DNA from: Planctomycetota bacterium
GTDB lineage: Bacteria > Planctomycetota > Phycisphaerae > WQYP01
NCBI GenBank assembly: GCA_021805585.1
Contig: JAJZEY010000275.1
Span: 1 to 8,181 of the forward strand
Direction: 5' to 3'
Length of the DNA: 8,181 nt
The notes under the pieces were generated by a model. The model did not search any database, was not told where the DNA came from, and worked only from the letters and a program-made list of their open reading frames with translations. Both the position numbers and the translations under genes were made by a program. The first letter of the stretch is position 1, and every line of letters starts with the position of its first letter. Positions 1 through 7,400 of this stretch are shown piece after piece.

Positions 1-2
1 GG

Positions 3-605
3 TTCGAATCCAGAATGGTTGACATACCAGATGCGGGCGGCGTCTTTTTTGTTCACGCCCGCAGATCAAACAGTCTTCTGGAAACAGCGTCCGCCCTGAC
101 GGAACTTTACGAATCGCGGAGGGAATCGGAACTTTATGACATTCTTAAATCCGTAGATCCCCGGCTTCGCACGCTTATCTCCGGCGTGAAAGGATCAGGC
201 CCGGCGTCGGTGCCCGTTGTACTTGCCGATTTGGGCGGCCCCGCCCGCCTCCCGCTGCAATCGCTAGGAGACGGCTTTTGCCGTGCCTGTCTGATTGCCA
301 CGGGCCTGGTGACGAAAGGCTGTCGGACGGCACTGGTGGACGAAATTGATTCCGGACTGCATTTCTCCGTCATGAGGAATTTCTGGCGGGCGGTGGATGG
401 TATATCCGCTCGCACCGGCGTACAACTGTTCTGCACCACTCATAGCGAAGAGATGCTGCACCATGCGATTGCGGCATTTGACAAATCCCCGGATCGCCTG
501 CGCGTTTTCAGGATAGACCGTAATGAAATGGGAGTTACCACCGTGCAGCCCTATGATCACCATCTTCTGGAGGTCTCGGAAGAGGCCGGAATTGAGGTTC
601 GGTGA
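3..605 (+). CDS. AAA_15/AAA_21-family (OLD/ABC-like) ATPase, C-terminal part, 5' truncated by window edge
   Basis: The reading frame is open to the first base of the window, so the gene starts upstream and the ATG at 15 is probably internal. Numbering from that ATG (196 residues), I see an ABC-signature-like segment LPLQSLGDGF (79-88), a Walker B LVDEIDSGLH (107-116) with the catalytic Glu (E110) and the DxGLH idiom of AAA_15/AAA_21 proteins, and a switch segment FCTTHSEEML (139-148) with the sensing His. The Walker A must lie upstream. These SMC-like ATPases dimerise on ATP and usually gate a nuclease or effector; many are parts of anti-phage systems. The stop overlaps the start of the DUF3226-like gene, so the two are translationally coupled and probably form one complex. 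The ATPase family is clear from the motifs. The defence role is inferred from the partner, and a DNA-repair or housekeeping role cannot be excluded. No TOPRIM domain is fused to the C-terminus, unlike a full OLD protein. Confidence 0.85.
   Translation, partial: FESRMVDIPDAGGVFFVHARRSNSLLETASALTELYESRRESELYDILKSVDPRLRTLISGVKGSGPASVPVVLADLGGPARLPLQSLGDGFCRACLIATGLVTKGCRTALVDEIDSGLHFSVMRNFWRAVDGISARTGVQLFCTTHSEEMLHHAIAAFDKSPDRLRVFRIDRNEMGVTTVQPYDHHLLEVSEEAGIEVR
594..597 (+). promoter_or_regulatory. Ribosome binding site GAGG inside the ATPase gene for the DUF3226-like gene
   Basis: GAGG lies seven bases before the ATG at 605 and four before the in-frame GTG at 602. The spacing favours ATG 605 as the start. 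Because the site lies inside the last codons of the ATPase gene, translation of the two genes is expected to be coupled. Confidence 0.55.
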
Positions 606-1258
606 TGGCCGGATTGCTGCGGCAAAGTTACGAGCCGTCGCCTGACAAGCCGGCCGTATTGCTTATTGAGGGGAAAAATCCGCTTTATTTTATTGACCGG
701 GTTTTCAGGCCGCAGCGCACCGCGCTGCTTGATTTCGGATCTATATCGGCCTTGCAGGACCAGCTTCGTGCGATAATGGCCGCTCGTGATTTTTTTACGC
801 ATGTTAAACGGGTAGGGATTGTGCGTGACGCCGAGGAAAGCAGCCAAGCCGCTGCGCAATCCATTCGCGGCGCACTGAAGGCCGCGCATCTGCCGGTTCC
901 GGCGCATTCAGGTGAACTTTACGCCGCAACAAATGGCGGTATAGCAACAGCCTTCCTTATATTGCCCGACGCACGCGATTCCGGCTGTTTTGAGCATGCT
1001 GTGCTGGACGCGTTTCCCGGCGATCGGGAGCGGGATTGTGTCAACGCCCTGATTCATTGCGTGCCCAAACCGGAACTCGCCCACCCCGGAGCGATGGATA
1101 ACTGGGAAGCCAAGGCAAAAGTCCACGCTCTTATTGCGACCAGCAAAAAGCCGGAGATGACCCTGGGTGAAAGTGGTCAGGCCGGACTTTGGAATGCCTC
1201 TCATCCAAGTCTTCTGGTGATAAAGACCTTCCTGGATAATCTTGTTGCGGGACTGTAG
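605..1258 (+). CDS. DUF3226-like (TOPRIM-related) protein, partner of the ATPase
   Basis: The product is 217 residues from ATG 605. GTG 602 would add one residue and give a four-base overlap, but GAGG is better spaced for 605. Numbered from GTG 602, it shows the DUF3226 layout: a strand ending in LLIEGKN (20-26), a strand VGIVRDAEES (71-80), the block GCFEHAVLDAF (128-138), and a Lys-rich C-terminal part with a G-LWNASHPSL segment leading to a final helix FLDNL. The early Glu (E23) and the later D76/E78 sit where TOPRIM-type folds place metal-binding acids. Relatives more often read EGKDD and DAD, so both motifs are altered here. DUF3226 proteins often sit beside AAA_15/AAA_21 ATPases. By analogy with OLD, Gabija and PARIS, this could be a nuclease or RNA-targeting effector released or activated by the ATPase. 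Family assignment is by motif recall; activity is inferred. Confidence 0.72.
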   Translation: MAGLLRQSYEPSPDKPAVLLIEGKNPLYFIDRVFRPQRTALLDFGSISALQDQLRAIMAARDFFTHVKRVGIVRDAEESSQAAAQSIRGALKAAHLPVPAHSGELYAATNGGIATAFLILPDARDSGCFEHAVLDAFPGDRERDCVNALIHCVPKPELAHPGAMDNWEAKAKVHALIATSKKPEMTLGESGQAGLWNASHPSLLVIKTFLDNLVAGL

Positions 1259-1440
1259 CGACTGCATTCCACTTTCTGCCAGGACCTGTTGGCTGGAACG
1301 AAGTCAATTCTTCCAAATGGCAGTTTACCGCAGAATTGTGCGGCACGCCGAAATATTCGCCAGCCCGGTGGCTGTGGATTCAAGCTCGCAGCTGATCCCT
1401 TCGGGCGTAGATTTATCCGCCGCAAACTGCGGTCGTCCGG
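1259..1440. other. Convergent intergenic region with short hairpins
   Basis: This 182-bp gap separates the 3' ends of two convergent genes. It contains three small dyads: CCGCA/TGCGG with a six-base loop (1328-1343), CAGCC/GGCTG with a four-base loop (1361-1374), and CCGCA/TGCGG again with a three-base loop (1420-1432). None is followed by a clear T-run on either strand, so I do not call an intrinsic terminator. I see no gene or known RNA here. Confidence 0.5.
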
Positions 1441-4170
1441 TTAATGTGCCAGCGTCTTGTGTGCCAAATCCGCCGCGGCGGCCCGTGACAGCCGTTGCGG
1501 CATTTGAAGTTCCAGGCCGCCGGTTATTTTTACCGGCCTGGATTCAATGTGCACCGTTGCCGGCGCAAGACCCGGGGCCATTGCCGAAAGCGTAATTTCA
1601 CCGGCCCGCAAAGTTGAACGGATCGCGACCCGATTGACGCCGCACTCGGCATCCAGATGCAGTTTGTCCACAGAATTCCCAACACCGCTGTCATAACCGC
1701 CGCGCCAGACAGCGGGTCCGCTGAGCTTAAAATTCACGCGATTTTCCGCCGTTGGACAGCGCCGGCCCTGTGCATCGACAACTTCAAAATCAAAAAATGC
1801 CACATCCGAACCATCCGCCAGCAACCCATTTGGACCGGTAAAGGCGGTAAGCTTAAGTCCCGTGGGCGGACCGGCCGTTTGCAGTGAAGCGCTCGCCACA
1901 ATGCGTCCATTTACCAGACCCTCGGCCTTGATTATGCCGGGCGTAAATGTGACGTGCGGGAAGGCATAGATATAGCCGGTGTTGCCCAGATTTTTATTGC
2001 GGTGATGGAATGTGTCGATAAAATCACATGGATGATTCGCTTTGCCCACGACTCCGCCGTTGATGAAAAGTTCCACCATTTTGCAGTGGTTGGCCGCCAC
2101 ATAAACTGTTTTCACGGTCCCCGTGGGGTAGGTCCAATGGCCAATGATGTGAATGTCGGGCTGTGAATTCTGCATCACACGGTACACGTCATAGGCTTGC
2201 TTGGGCAGCCGCACGGCATCAACCTTGCCGCTAACGCGGCAAACTTCACTGCTGTCCTGTCGGCCATCGGCGTTGCAATCCGACCAGTAAATGGACGCGT
2301 ATCCGGACCATTTGGAATGGGCCGGATTCGGATTTGAAATGCGATTGATGTTATAATCATAATATCGCACCGCCGCGGCCAGGCAAAAGGTCGCGGAATT
2401 CCAGTGGTACACATCGTGGGGTCCGGGTTTAAATCCAAAGAATGGCGGTGAATGGCTGTCCCAGAATCGGCGGGCGGCTTCATCGCGAAAATCTTCGCAT
2501 TCAATCAGCGGCGCACGATTGCGGCGGCGCACGCTATAGGCGCGAAACATTTGTCCGGGCCGGAGGACTCTGTCCGTCCGCCGGGCCTGGCCCACCATCA
2601 CACCGTAATATTCGGCAATAAGCGTAAGTGCGTGATTGGTCGCGTAGTCGCTGTTGCCCCGATAGCCCATCGCACGATAGCCGTGCGGATCCCACCGCTT
2701 CCGCAACGCCACCATCCGTCGCATGTGCGCGGGCGTCAGGGGCGAATTGCCGCCTTCCCAGAAGAAGATGCTTGGATCATTGCGATACAGAATAATCGCA
2801 TCGCGCATCACATTCACACGCTGTTGCCATTGGGCTTTGGCCACCGCCCGCGGGACGCCCCGCCGCAGTGCCGGATCATATTCCTTATCGCCCGCCGGGC
2901 AGATTTCAACAAGGCCGCAGCGGTCGCACGCCCGTACATCCACCGGCTGCGGGGATATATGCATCCAGCGGATATAATTGGCGTGTGTGCTGCGAATCAG
3001 CGCCGCATTGTAGTCATGCATCCAGTCCGGATATGCCTCGCCAAGGCCGGCCCAGTCATCCACCGATCGCTGGGCGTAACCGGTCAGATAAATAAATGTG
3101 CCGTTCAGATAAACCCCTCCGGTGCCCGCACCGCCTTTGAATCGGACCTGCCGGAATCCCGTTCGGATCGTCTGTACGTCCACCACTTTCCCACCCATCG
3201 AAAGAATGCAGACCACGTGGTAAAGATAAGGATTTTTCACATTCCAGAAATGCGCCTCTGTCAGTTGTCCCTGCGCGGTCAGGGTTTCGGTTCCACCGGC
3301 GGGAACGTTTGACGGAGTGCCGCTGAACTTCGCGCATGGATTTCCCGCGGCGTCCACCACCACCGCGGAAAGTGTGATCAATTCCCGACTGCCCGATTCA
3401 TTTCGCACCTGCGACCGCACATTCACAGTGCAGGTGTTACGGCCGAAGGAAAACGCCGAAGGATAGATGTAGATTCCTGTGGTCTTGAGCGTGTCATACA
3501 GCGGCAATGTCTGATAAATGTTTCCCGTCAGAATCAGCTTCACATCCGAATGCAATCCGCCGTAATCAGGATTAAACGCCCGGCTTTCCCACTCGTATGG
3601 CACGCCCGTCTTTTTCTGTTTGTAGTTCAGGCGATTGTTTACCTGTACGGCTATCACGTTATCCGTGCCGCCAAATGTGACAAACCGCGTCAGGTCCAGG
3701 CCGCAGGGAGTCACGCCATTCTGGTATAGCCCGGCATCGTGTCCGTTGACCCAGAAATGCGCCGCCTGCCGGATGCCCTCAAATTCCAGAAAAACTTTGT
3801 CACCGGCGTCCTGTGCGGGCAGCTTAAAATGCTTTCTATACCAGACGATACCCGTCCAGGCGTGCCGGTCGCCACCGCTGTGGCTGATGATATGATCGTA
3901 CGAATCCGTATCATTAAACGTATGCGGTGTTGCAACCGGAGTCCAATGGGCATCGTTAAATCCGACCTTTTGTGCGCCGGAAATGTTCTGGCGGACGAAT
4001 TTCCAGCCGGGATTGAAATTAAACGTCTGATGCGGCGATAACGGCGGCGTGTAATGGGCACCGGCCGCCAAGGCCAAAGGCATCCGCGCCGCACAGATGA
4101 CGACAAAAATTGCGACAAGGATCGCGGCATATTTAAAACATTTGCGCAATATATTTATGATTATCCTCAT
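1441..4170 (-). CDS. Secreted glycoside hydrolase family 2 protein (beta-galactosidase-like subfamily)
   Basis: The protein has 909 residues from ATG 4170. A TTG at 4209 would add 13, but it overlaps a possible -35 box and would put extra residues before the signal peptide. The Sec signal peptide is residues 1-35 (basic start, hydrophobic core, ALA-A cleavage). Then come a GH2 sugar-binding jelly-roll (about 50-217; WTGIVWYRKHF, HFWVNGHDAG), an Ig-like GH2 domain (about 225-340) and a TIM barrel (about 345-600; YIRWMHISP, SIFFWEGGNS, PLIECEDFRDEAARRFWD). After the family motif SDCNADGR and SGKVDAVRLPK follow a DUF4982-like Ig domain (about 677-760; HWTYPTGTVKTVYV) and a final Ig-like domain (about 771-877). 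It should act outside the cytoplasm, cleaving a terminal sugar such as galactose from glycans; the sugar is not known. The canonical GNE acid/base motif reads GNS (Ser476), with a Glu four residues earlier (E472), as in a GH2 subgroup seen in Bacteroidetes. It is divergent from the GH-A gene. Confidence 0.9.
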   Translation of the reverse strand: MRIIINILRKCFKYAAILVAIFVVICAARMPLALAAGAHYTPPLSPHQTFNFNPGWKFVRQNISGAQKVGFNDAHWTPVATPHTFNDTDSYDHIISHSGGDRHAWTGIVWYRKHFKLPAQDAGDKVFLEFEGIRQAAHFWVNGHDAGLYQNGVTPCGLDLTRFVTFGGTDNVIAVQVNNRLNYKQKKTGVPYEWESRAFNPDYGGLHSDVKLILTGNIYQTLPLYDTLKTTGIYIYPSAFSFGRNTCTVNVRSQVRNESGSRELITLSAVVVDAAGNPCAKFSGTPSNVPAGGTETLTAQGQLTEAHFWNVKNPYLYHVVCILSMGGKVVDVQTIRTGFRQVRFKGGAGTGGVYLNGTFIYLTGYAQRSVDDWAGLGEAYPDWMHDYNAALIRSTHANYIRWMHISPQPVDVRACDRCGLVEICPAGDKEYDPALRRGVPRAVAKAQWQQRVNVMRDAIILYRNDPSIFFWEGGNSPLTPAHMRRMVALRKRWDPHGYRAMGYRGNSDYATNHALTLIAEYYGVMVGQARRTDRVLRPGQMFRAYSVRRRNRAPLIECEDFRDEAARRFWDSHSPPFFGFKPGPHDVYHWNSATFCLAAAVRYYDYNINRISNPNPAHSKWSGYASIYWSDCNADGRQDSSEVCRVSGKVDAVRLPKQAYDVYRVMQNSQPDIHIIGHWTYPTGTVKTVYVAANHCKMVELFINGGVVGKANHPCDFIDTFHHRNKNLGNTGYIYAFPHVTFTPGIIKAEGLVNGRIVASASLQTAGPPTGLKLTAFTGPNGLLADGSDVAFFDFEVVDAQGRRCPTAENRVNFKLSGPAVWRGGYDSGVGNSVDKLHLDAECGVNRVAIRSTLRAGEITLSAMAPGLAPATVHIESRPVKITGGLELQMPQRLSRAAAADLAHKTLAH

Positions 4171-4181
4171 TTCCGGCAATA

Positions 4182-4209
4182 ATTTTAAGTGATAAAATGC
4201 AATATGCAA
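4182..4209 (-). promoter_or_regulatory. Candidate sigma70-like promoter for the GH2 gene
   Basis: On the - strand TTGCAT (4204-4209) and TAAAAT (4182-4187) are separated by 16 bases. Transcription would start near 4175, leaving a leader of only about five bases before ATG 4170, which has no well-spaced ribosome binding site. That would make the message nearly leaderless. The match is imperfect and the region is AT-rich, so this is tentative. Confidence 0.3.
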
Positions 4210-4227
4210 GGTAACGGAAATCTGAAT

Positions 4228-4241
4228 ATTGTGCGCACAAT
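4228..4241. promoter_or_regulatory. Perfect 14-bp palindrome, candidate operator of the divergent glycosidase genes
   Basis: ATTGTGCGCACAAT is its own reverse complement. It lies 58 bp upstream of the GH2 start, just upstream of the candidate -35 box, and 130 bp upstream of the GH-A start. The TTGT...ACAA form resembles sites of GntR/FadR-type regulators. The outer half-sites ATTGTG/CACAAT also recall LacI-family operators, but with a shorter spacer. Binding by either family is inference; no regulator gene is in the window. Confidence 0.5.
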
Positions 4242-4279
4242 CGCCCAGTTGCGATTCTTCCCCGAATTTAATCGTTTAG

Positions 4280-4297
4280 TTGGCCAAATCGGCCGAT
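4280..4297. promoter_or_regulatory. Two abutting perfect palindromes (8 bp and 10 bp)
   Basis: TTGGCCAA (4280-4287) is followed directly by ATCGGCCGAT (4288-4297); each is a perfect palindrome. They lie 74 bp or more before the preferred GH-A start at 4371, where an operator or leader element would be expected. Palindromes this short arise easily by chance in GC-rich DNA, so functional status is uncertain. Confidence 0.3.
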
Positions 4298-4301
4298 AAT
4301 G

Positions 4302-4319
4302 TACAAACAGACTGTTGTA
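4302..4319. promoter_or_regulatory. Imperfect dyad, possible operator or leader hairpin
   Basis: TACAAACAG and CTGTTGTA flank a single A. They pair over eight bases (TACAA-CAG with CTG-TTGTA), with one bulged A. The element lies between the upstream ATG at 4299 and the preferred start at 4371, so it would be untranslated leader or operator if 4371 is correct. Confidence 0.28.
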
Positions 4320-4370
4320 TGTTGGTCGAAAATGCAAGTGGCAAAACTTTGCGCATGGAGATTGTTTCGC

Positions 4371-7025
4371 ATGGCCGGCCGATTCTTAATTCATACCGTC
4401 ACATTTCTAACTATCGGAGCTTTGGCGTTAGCCGCGGTCGGGGGCACCATGGCCGCAAAACCGGGCAATGCGCGCTACGTCTGGTGGCAGGCGGAAAATG
4501 CCGTCTCCACTAATTTTCCCGCGTCCACCTGGCTTTCCGCATCCACGCCGCAGGAGAAAGCCGCGCTCTCCGGCGGCCAGTGGCTTACCGTTTCCGGCCC
4601 GCAGGGCCAGACGCCTTATTTCGCAACTTATAACGTCACGGTACCCGGCACACACAACTGGCGGCTATGGGTTCGCAAATGCTGGCAGCACGGGCCGTTT
4701 AAATACCGTTTTGACAACCAGCCCTGGCAAACCTGCACAAATCATGAAGCGCTTATCGGCAACACGAACGTGCGGCAATGGTTCCCCGCAAATTGGATCC
4801 GTCTGGCCCGCATCAATCTGACCGCCGGTGGGCATATTTTCACTTTTGAACTTACCGCCAAGCCCGGCCACAAAGTGATCGCCGCTTACGATTGTTTCGC
4901 CCTTACCTCCAACCGGTTTATTCCCAATGGCAAAATGCGTCCCGGCCAGCGGAATTTAGCCGCCGCACCGGGCTGGTTCGCGTGGGATCCGAGCCTGACG
5001 GAGTCCGACAATCTTATCAATTTGCGCGTCTGGAATGAAAAGCGGGCCGGGGCCGCCGGTTTTGTCCGCCACATTGGCGGCAACTTTCTGCTGGGCAACG
5101 GCCGGCCCGTCCGCTTCTGGGGAGTCAACGTCGGCTTCGCCAATATTAATCAGCCGCGCGTGCTGGTCCGCCTGATGGCCCGCCGACTCGCGGCCGTCGG
5201 TGTGAATATGGTACGGTTCCATGGTTCGCTGTTAAATACCAGCCATTCGCCGGCGGTTATTTCCATGCGCCGGCTGCATGCGCTGCAATACATGGTCTGG
5301 GCGCTTAAACAAAATGGTATATATACGGATATAAGTACATATTATTCCGCCTGGGTTACCGCCGGCGCTTTGGGGGTAAAAGGATATAAGCCCGGCCAGT
5401 GGCCATCAGGTCTGTTGTTTTTTAACCCGCGTGTGCGGCACATCTATCGGCAGTGGATGCGCGCGATCCTGACCTCTCCCGACCCTTATAACCACGTACC
5501 GCTGGGCCAGGACCCCGCCGTGGCTATTGTGGAAATTCAGAATGAAGACAGTCTGTTTTTCTGGAACTTAAGCGGCCAATCTTTCCCACCGCACCAGTGG
5601 CACGATCTTGAACATCAATTCGCCGTCTGGCTGGTGCGGCGTTATGGATCGCTTAAGGCGGCCTATGCCGCATGGAATCGCCGGGCGAAAGATGCCAACG
5701 CCGCGGCCAACACGCACGACGATTTCGCCCGGCAGCGCATCTGGTTGTATGGTGCCTGGCACATGACCCGTCAGGGCATCAAGACTGTGCCCAAATTGCT
5801 GCCCCGCATACGCGACCAGGTGACGTTTCTGGCCATGCTTCAGCACCGGTTTTATCAACATATAATTGCGTATTTGCATTCCCAATTGCATGTTCGGCCG
5901 CTAATTTCCCCCTCCAACTGGACCACCGCGGATCCCACCCTGCTTGATGGCATTGAACGCTGGACCTACACCTCCGGCGATGTGATGGACCGCCATGGAT
6001 ATTTTGATGCCACCCACACCGGCCCCAACTCCGCATGGAGCGTCGCCAGTGGCCAAAGCGTCATTGGCAGACCGGCCATCCTACACCCCCGCGCCATGCC
6101 CTTTAACATGATCCAGACCGCAGGCTTTCCCAATATTATGTCGGAAATTGGATTTGATAACCCCAACCGCTACCGGGCCGACGGACTGATTCTGTCCGCA
6201 GCCTATGGCTCGCTGGATGGTCTGGCCGGCCTGGATTTTTTTGCCGTTGGAAACGATCCCCTCGTCGATCACCAGATGAACATGTTCCAGGTTTGCAGCC
6301 CGGCCATCATCGGGCAGTTCCCCGCGGCCTCTCTCATTTTCCGCCATGGACTGGTCCTGCACGAACCGCCTGCGGTGGAGGAATGGACCGCGATACCGGG
6401 CTTGCTTTCGCTGGCGGCCGTGAAAAGCAAAACCATCCCGATGTTTAATCCGCTCACCGCCCTGGTCGGGCCGGTGATGCGCCATTTTGATACCCATCGC
6501 ACCGCGTACAAAAGCCTGAACCTTGCCGATTATCTGCATCCGAACGCCGGAACCGTGGCCAGTGCCAACCATGAACTTTTCTGGAATTATAAATCCGGCT
6601 TACTGACCATAAACGCCCCGGCCGCCCAGGGCTTTGTCGGCTTTACCACCGCCGGACACCGGATAAAAGAGGCCAACGCCGCATTCGCATTGCACAACAG
6701 ATTCGCCTCCGTGCTGCTGGTGTCGCTGACCCGCTCCCCCCTGGCCACAAGCCATCGTCTGCTGCTGCAGGTTATGACGCGGGAAAAACCCTTAGGCTTT
6801 CACATCAGTGGCCATAAAATTGTGGCTATGGGTTCGGGTCCATGGAATATTAAAAATATTTACGGATCAGTCACCCTTTCGGGCCTTGCGTGGACAACGG
6901 GCCACGTCCAGGCGCTGCGTACCAACGGTGCCGCCGCCAGTCAATTGGTTCAAACGACCCGCACCCCGGCGGGCCTGACCATTCATCTGCTTCCCAACGT
7001 GCTGTACTATCTGATTACCCGCTGA
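4371..7025 (+). CDS. Secreted clan GH-A glycoside hydrolase with N-terminal carbohydrate-binding-like domain
   Basis: The product has 884 residues from ATG 4371, chosen because GGAG at 4357-4360 precedes it and a compact Sec signal peptide follows (about residues 1-29, TMAAKPG at the end). In-frame ATGs at 4299 and 4332 lack a ribosome binding site and cannot be fully excluded. Residues about 36-182 form a beta-rich CBM-like domain (YVWWQAEN, GGQWLTVSG, YNVTVPGTHNWRLWVRK). A (beta/alpha)8 barrel follows, opening with IGGNFLLGNGRPVRFWGVNV and NMVRFHGS. Its probable acid/base is E392 in VEIQNEDSLFFW and its nucleophile E592 in IMSEIGFDNP, 200 residues apart, as in retaining clan GH-A enzymes. 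A C-terminal beta domain (from about 730; ELFWNYKSGLLTINAPAAQGFVGF) completes it. Proteins of this type are usually annotated only as cellulase-like or GH5-like, and the substrate is unknown. It shares its upstream region with the divergent GH2 gene, suggesting joint control on one glycan. Confidence 0.85.
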   Translation: MAGRFLIHTVTFLTIGALALAAVGGTMAAKPGNARYVWWQAENAVSTNFPASTWLSASTPQEKAALSGGQWLTVSGPQGQTPYFATYNVTVPGTHNWRLWVRKCWQHGPFKYRFDNQPWQTCTNHEALIGNTNVRQWFPANWIRLARINLTAGGHIFTFELTAKPGHKVIAAYDCFALTSNRFIPNGKMRPGQRNLAAAPGWFAWDPSLTESDNLINLRVWNEKRAGAAGFVRHIGGNFLLGNGRPVRFWGVNVGFANINQPRVLVRLMARRLAAVGVNMVRFHGSLLNTSHSPAVISMRRLHALQYMVWALKQNGIYTDISTYYSAWVTAGALGVKGYKPGQWPSGLLFFNPRVRHIYRQWMRAILTSPDPYNHVPLGQDPAVAIVEIQNEDSLFFWNLSGQSFPPHQWHDLEHQFAVWLVRRYGSLKAAYAAWNRRAKDANAAANTHDDFARQRIWLYGAWHMTRQGIKTVPKLLPRIRDQVTFLAMLQHRFYQHIIAYLHSQLHVRPLISPSNWTTADPTLLDGIERWTYTSGDVMDRHGYFDATHTGPNSAWSVASGQSVIGRPAILHPRAMPFNMIQTAGFPNIMSEIGFDNPNRYRADGLILSAAYGSLDGLAGLDFFAVGNDPLVDHQMNMFQVCSPAIIGQFPAASLIFRHGLVLHEPPAVEEWTAIPGLLSLAAVKSKTIPMFNPLTALVGPVMRHFDTHRTAYKSLNLADYLHPNAGTVASANHELFWNYKSGLLTINAPAAQGFVGFTTAGHRIKEANAAFALHNRFASVLLVSLTRSPLATSHRLLLQVMTREKPLGFHISGHKIVAMGSGPWNIKNIYGSVTLSGLAWTTGHVQALRTNGAAASQLVQTTRTPAGLTIHLLPNVLYYLITR

Positions 7026-7214
7026 AGGGGGGCTGCCAATTTTTCCGGCCATAGACAAAATAGCTGATGAACGGCCGGGTGAACTCTTATTGGAGTGTGT
7101 TGCGCGGAACTTTACGGAAAGGCAAAGGAGAGGCCGGCATCGGTATCCGGCTGAAGCAACGCAACACCAACGGGCTGCCGGCATGGGAAGCTTTGCATCA
7201 GAGAAAGCTATGGC

Positions 7215-7247
7215 AAACCTGCCGATAATCCAAGTTTAAACCTGCCG
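7215..7247. repeat. 10-bp direct repeat AAACCTGCCG, two copies 23 bp apart
   Basis: AAACCTGCCG occurs at 7215-7224 and again at 7238-7247. The 23-bp start-to-start distance is about two helical turns, which would put both copies on the same face of the DNA. It could be a tandem regulator site upstream of the apiosidase-like gene, or chance. Confidence 0.3.
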
Positions 7248-7264
7248 CCGGAAAATCCGTCGGC
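7244..7264 (+). other. Stable hairpin in the leader of the apiosidase-like gene
   Basis: GCCGCCGGA and TCCGTCGGC pair over nine positions with one mismatch around an AAA loop. No T-run follows, so it is not a typical intrinsic terminator. It starts inside the second copy of the AAACCTGCCG repeat. It may be a leader structure; function unknown. Confidence 0.3.
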
Positions 7265-7400
7265 CTCGGCAAACAGTCACAATATGCAAGCCGTTAATTG
7301 CGGGACCTGCTGTTGCATCGCCTGGCGCTGCTGGGTACAACTATTTGTGTCCAAGCCTATGGTGGATGTGGCTGGCTGGATGGCCATGAACAGTTACGAA

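Noticed and set aside
1..27. tRNA T-arm-like motif GGTTCGAATCC at the very start of the window
   Set aside because: It matches the TpsiC consensus, but the rest of a tRNA is outside the window, no CCA follows at the right place, and the same bases read in frame (FESR) into the ATPase coding sequence.
1512..1541. Strong bulged hairpin (CCAGGCC...GGCCTGG) with a T-rich loop, considered as a terminator
   Set aside because: It lies within the GH2 coding sequence 70 bp or more before its stop and has no T-run after the stem on either strand.
2243..2278. EF-hand or dockerin-like loop DCNADGRQDSSE in the GH2 protein
   Set aside because: It has D-x-N-x-DG spacing and a Glu at position 12, but lacks the hydrophobic residue at position 8 and the paired repeat of a dockerin. 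The position matches the SDSNxxGR motif of this GH2 subgroup, so a calcium site is not needed to explain it.
2452..3312. 286-residue open frame on the + strand opposite the GH2 gene
   Set aside because: It is a shadow of the GH2 gene, whose domains span this stretch continuously. The antisense product is rich in His, Arg and Pro and resembles no family.
7067..7228. 53-codon open frame on the + strand
   Set aside because: It has no ribosome binding site, no recognisable motif and weak coding character; short frames of this size are expected by chance.
4200..7290. CAATATGCAAG found upstream of both the GH2 gene (4200-4210) and the apiosidase-like gene (7280-7290)
   Set aside because: Several 11-bp matches are expected by chance in 8 kb, and the positions relative to the starts differ.
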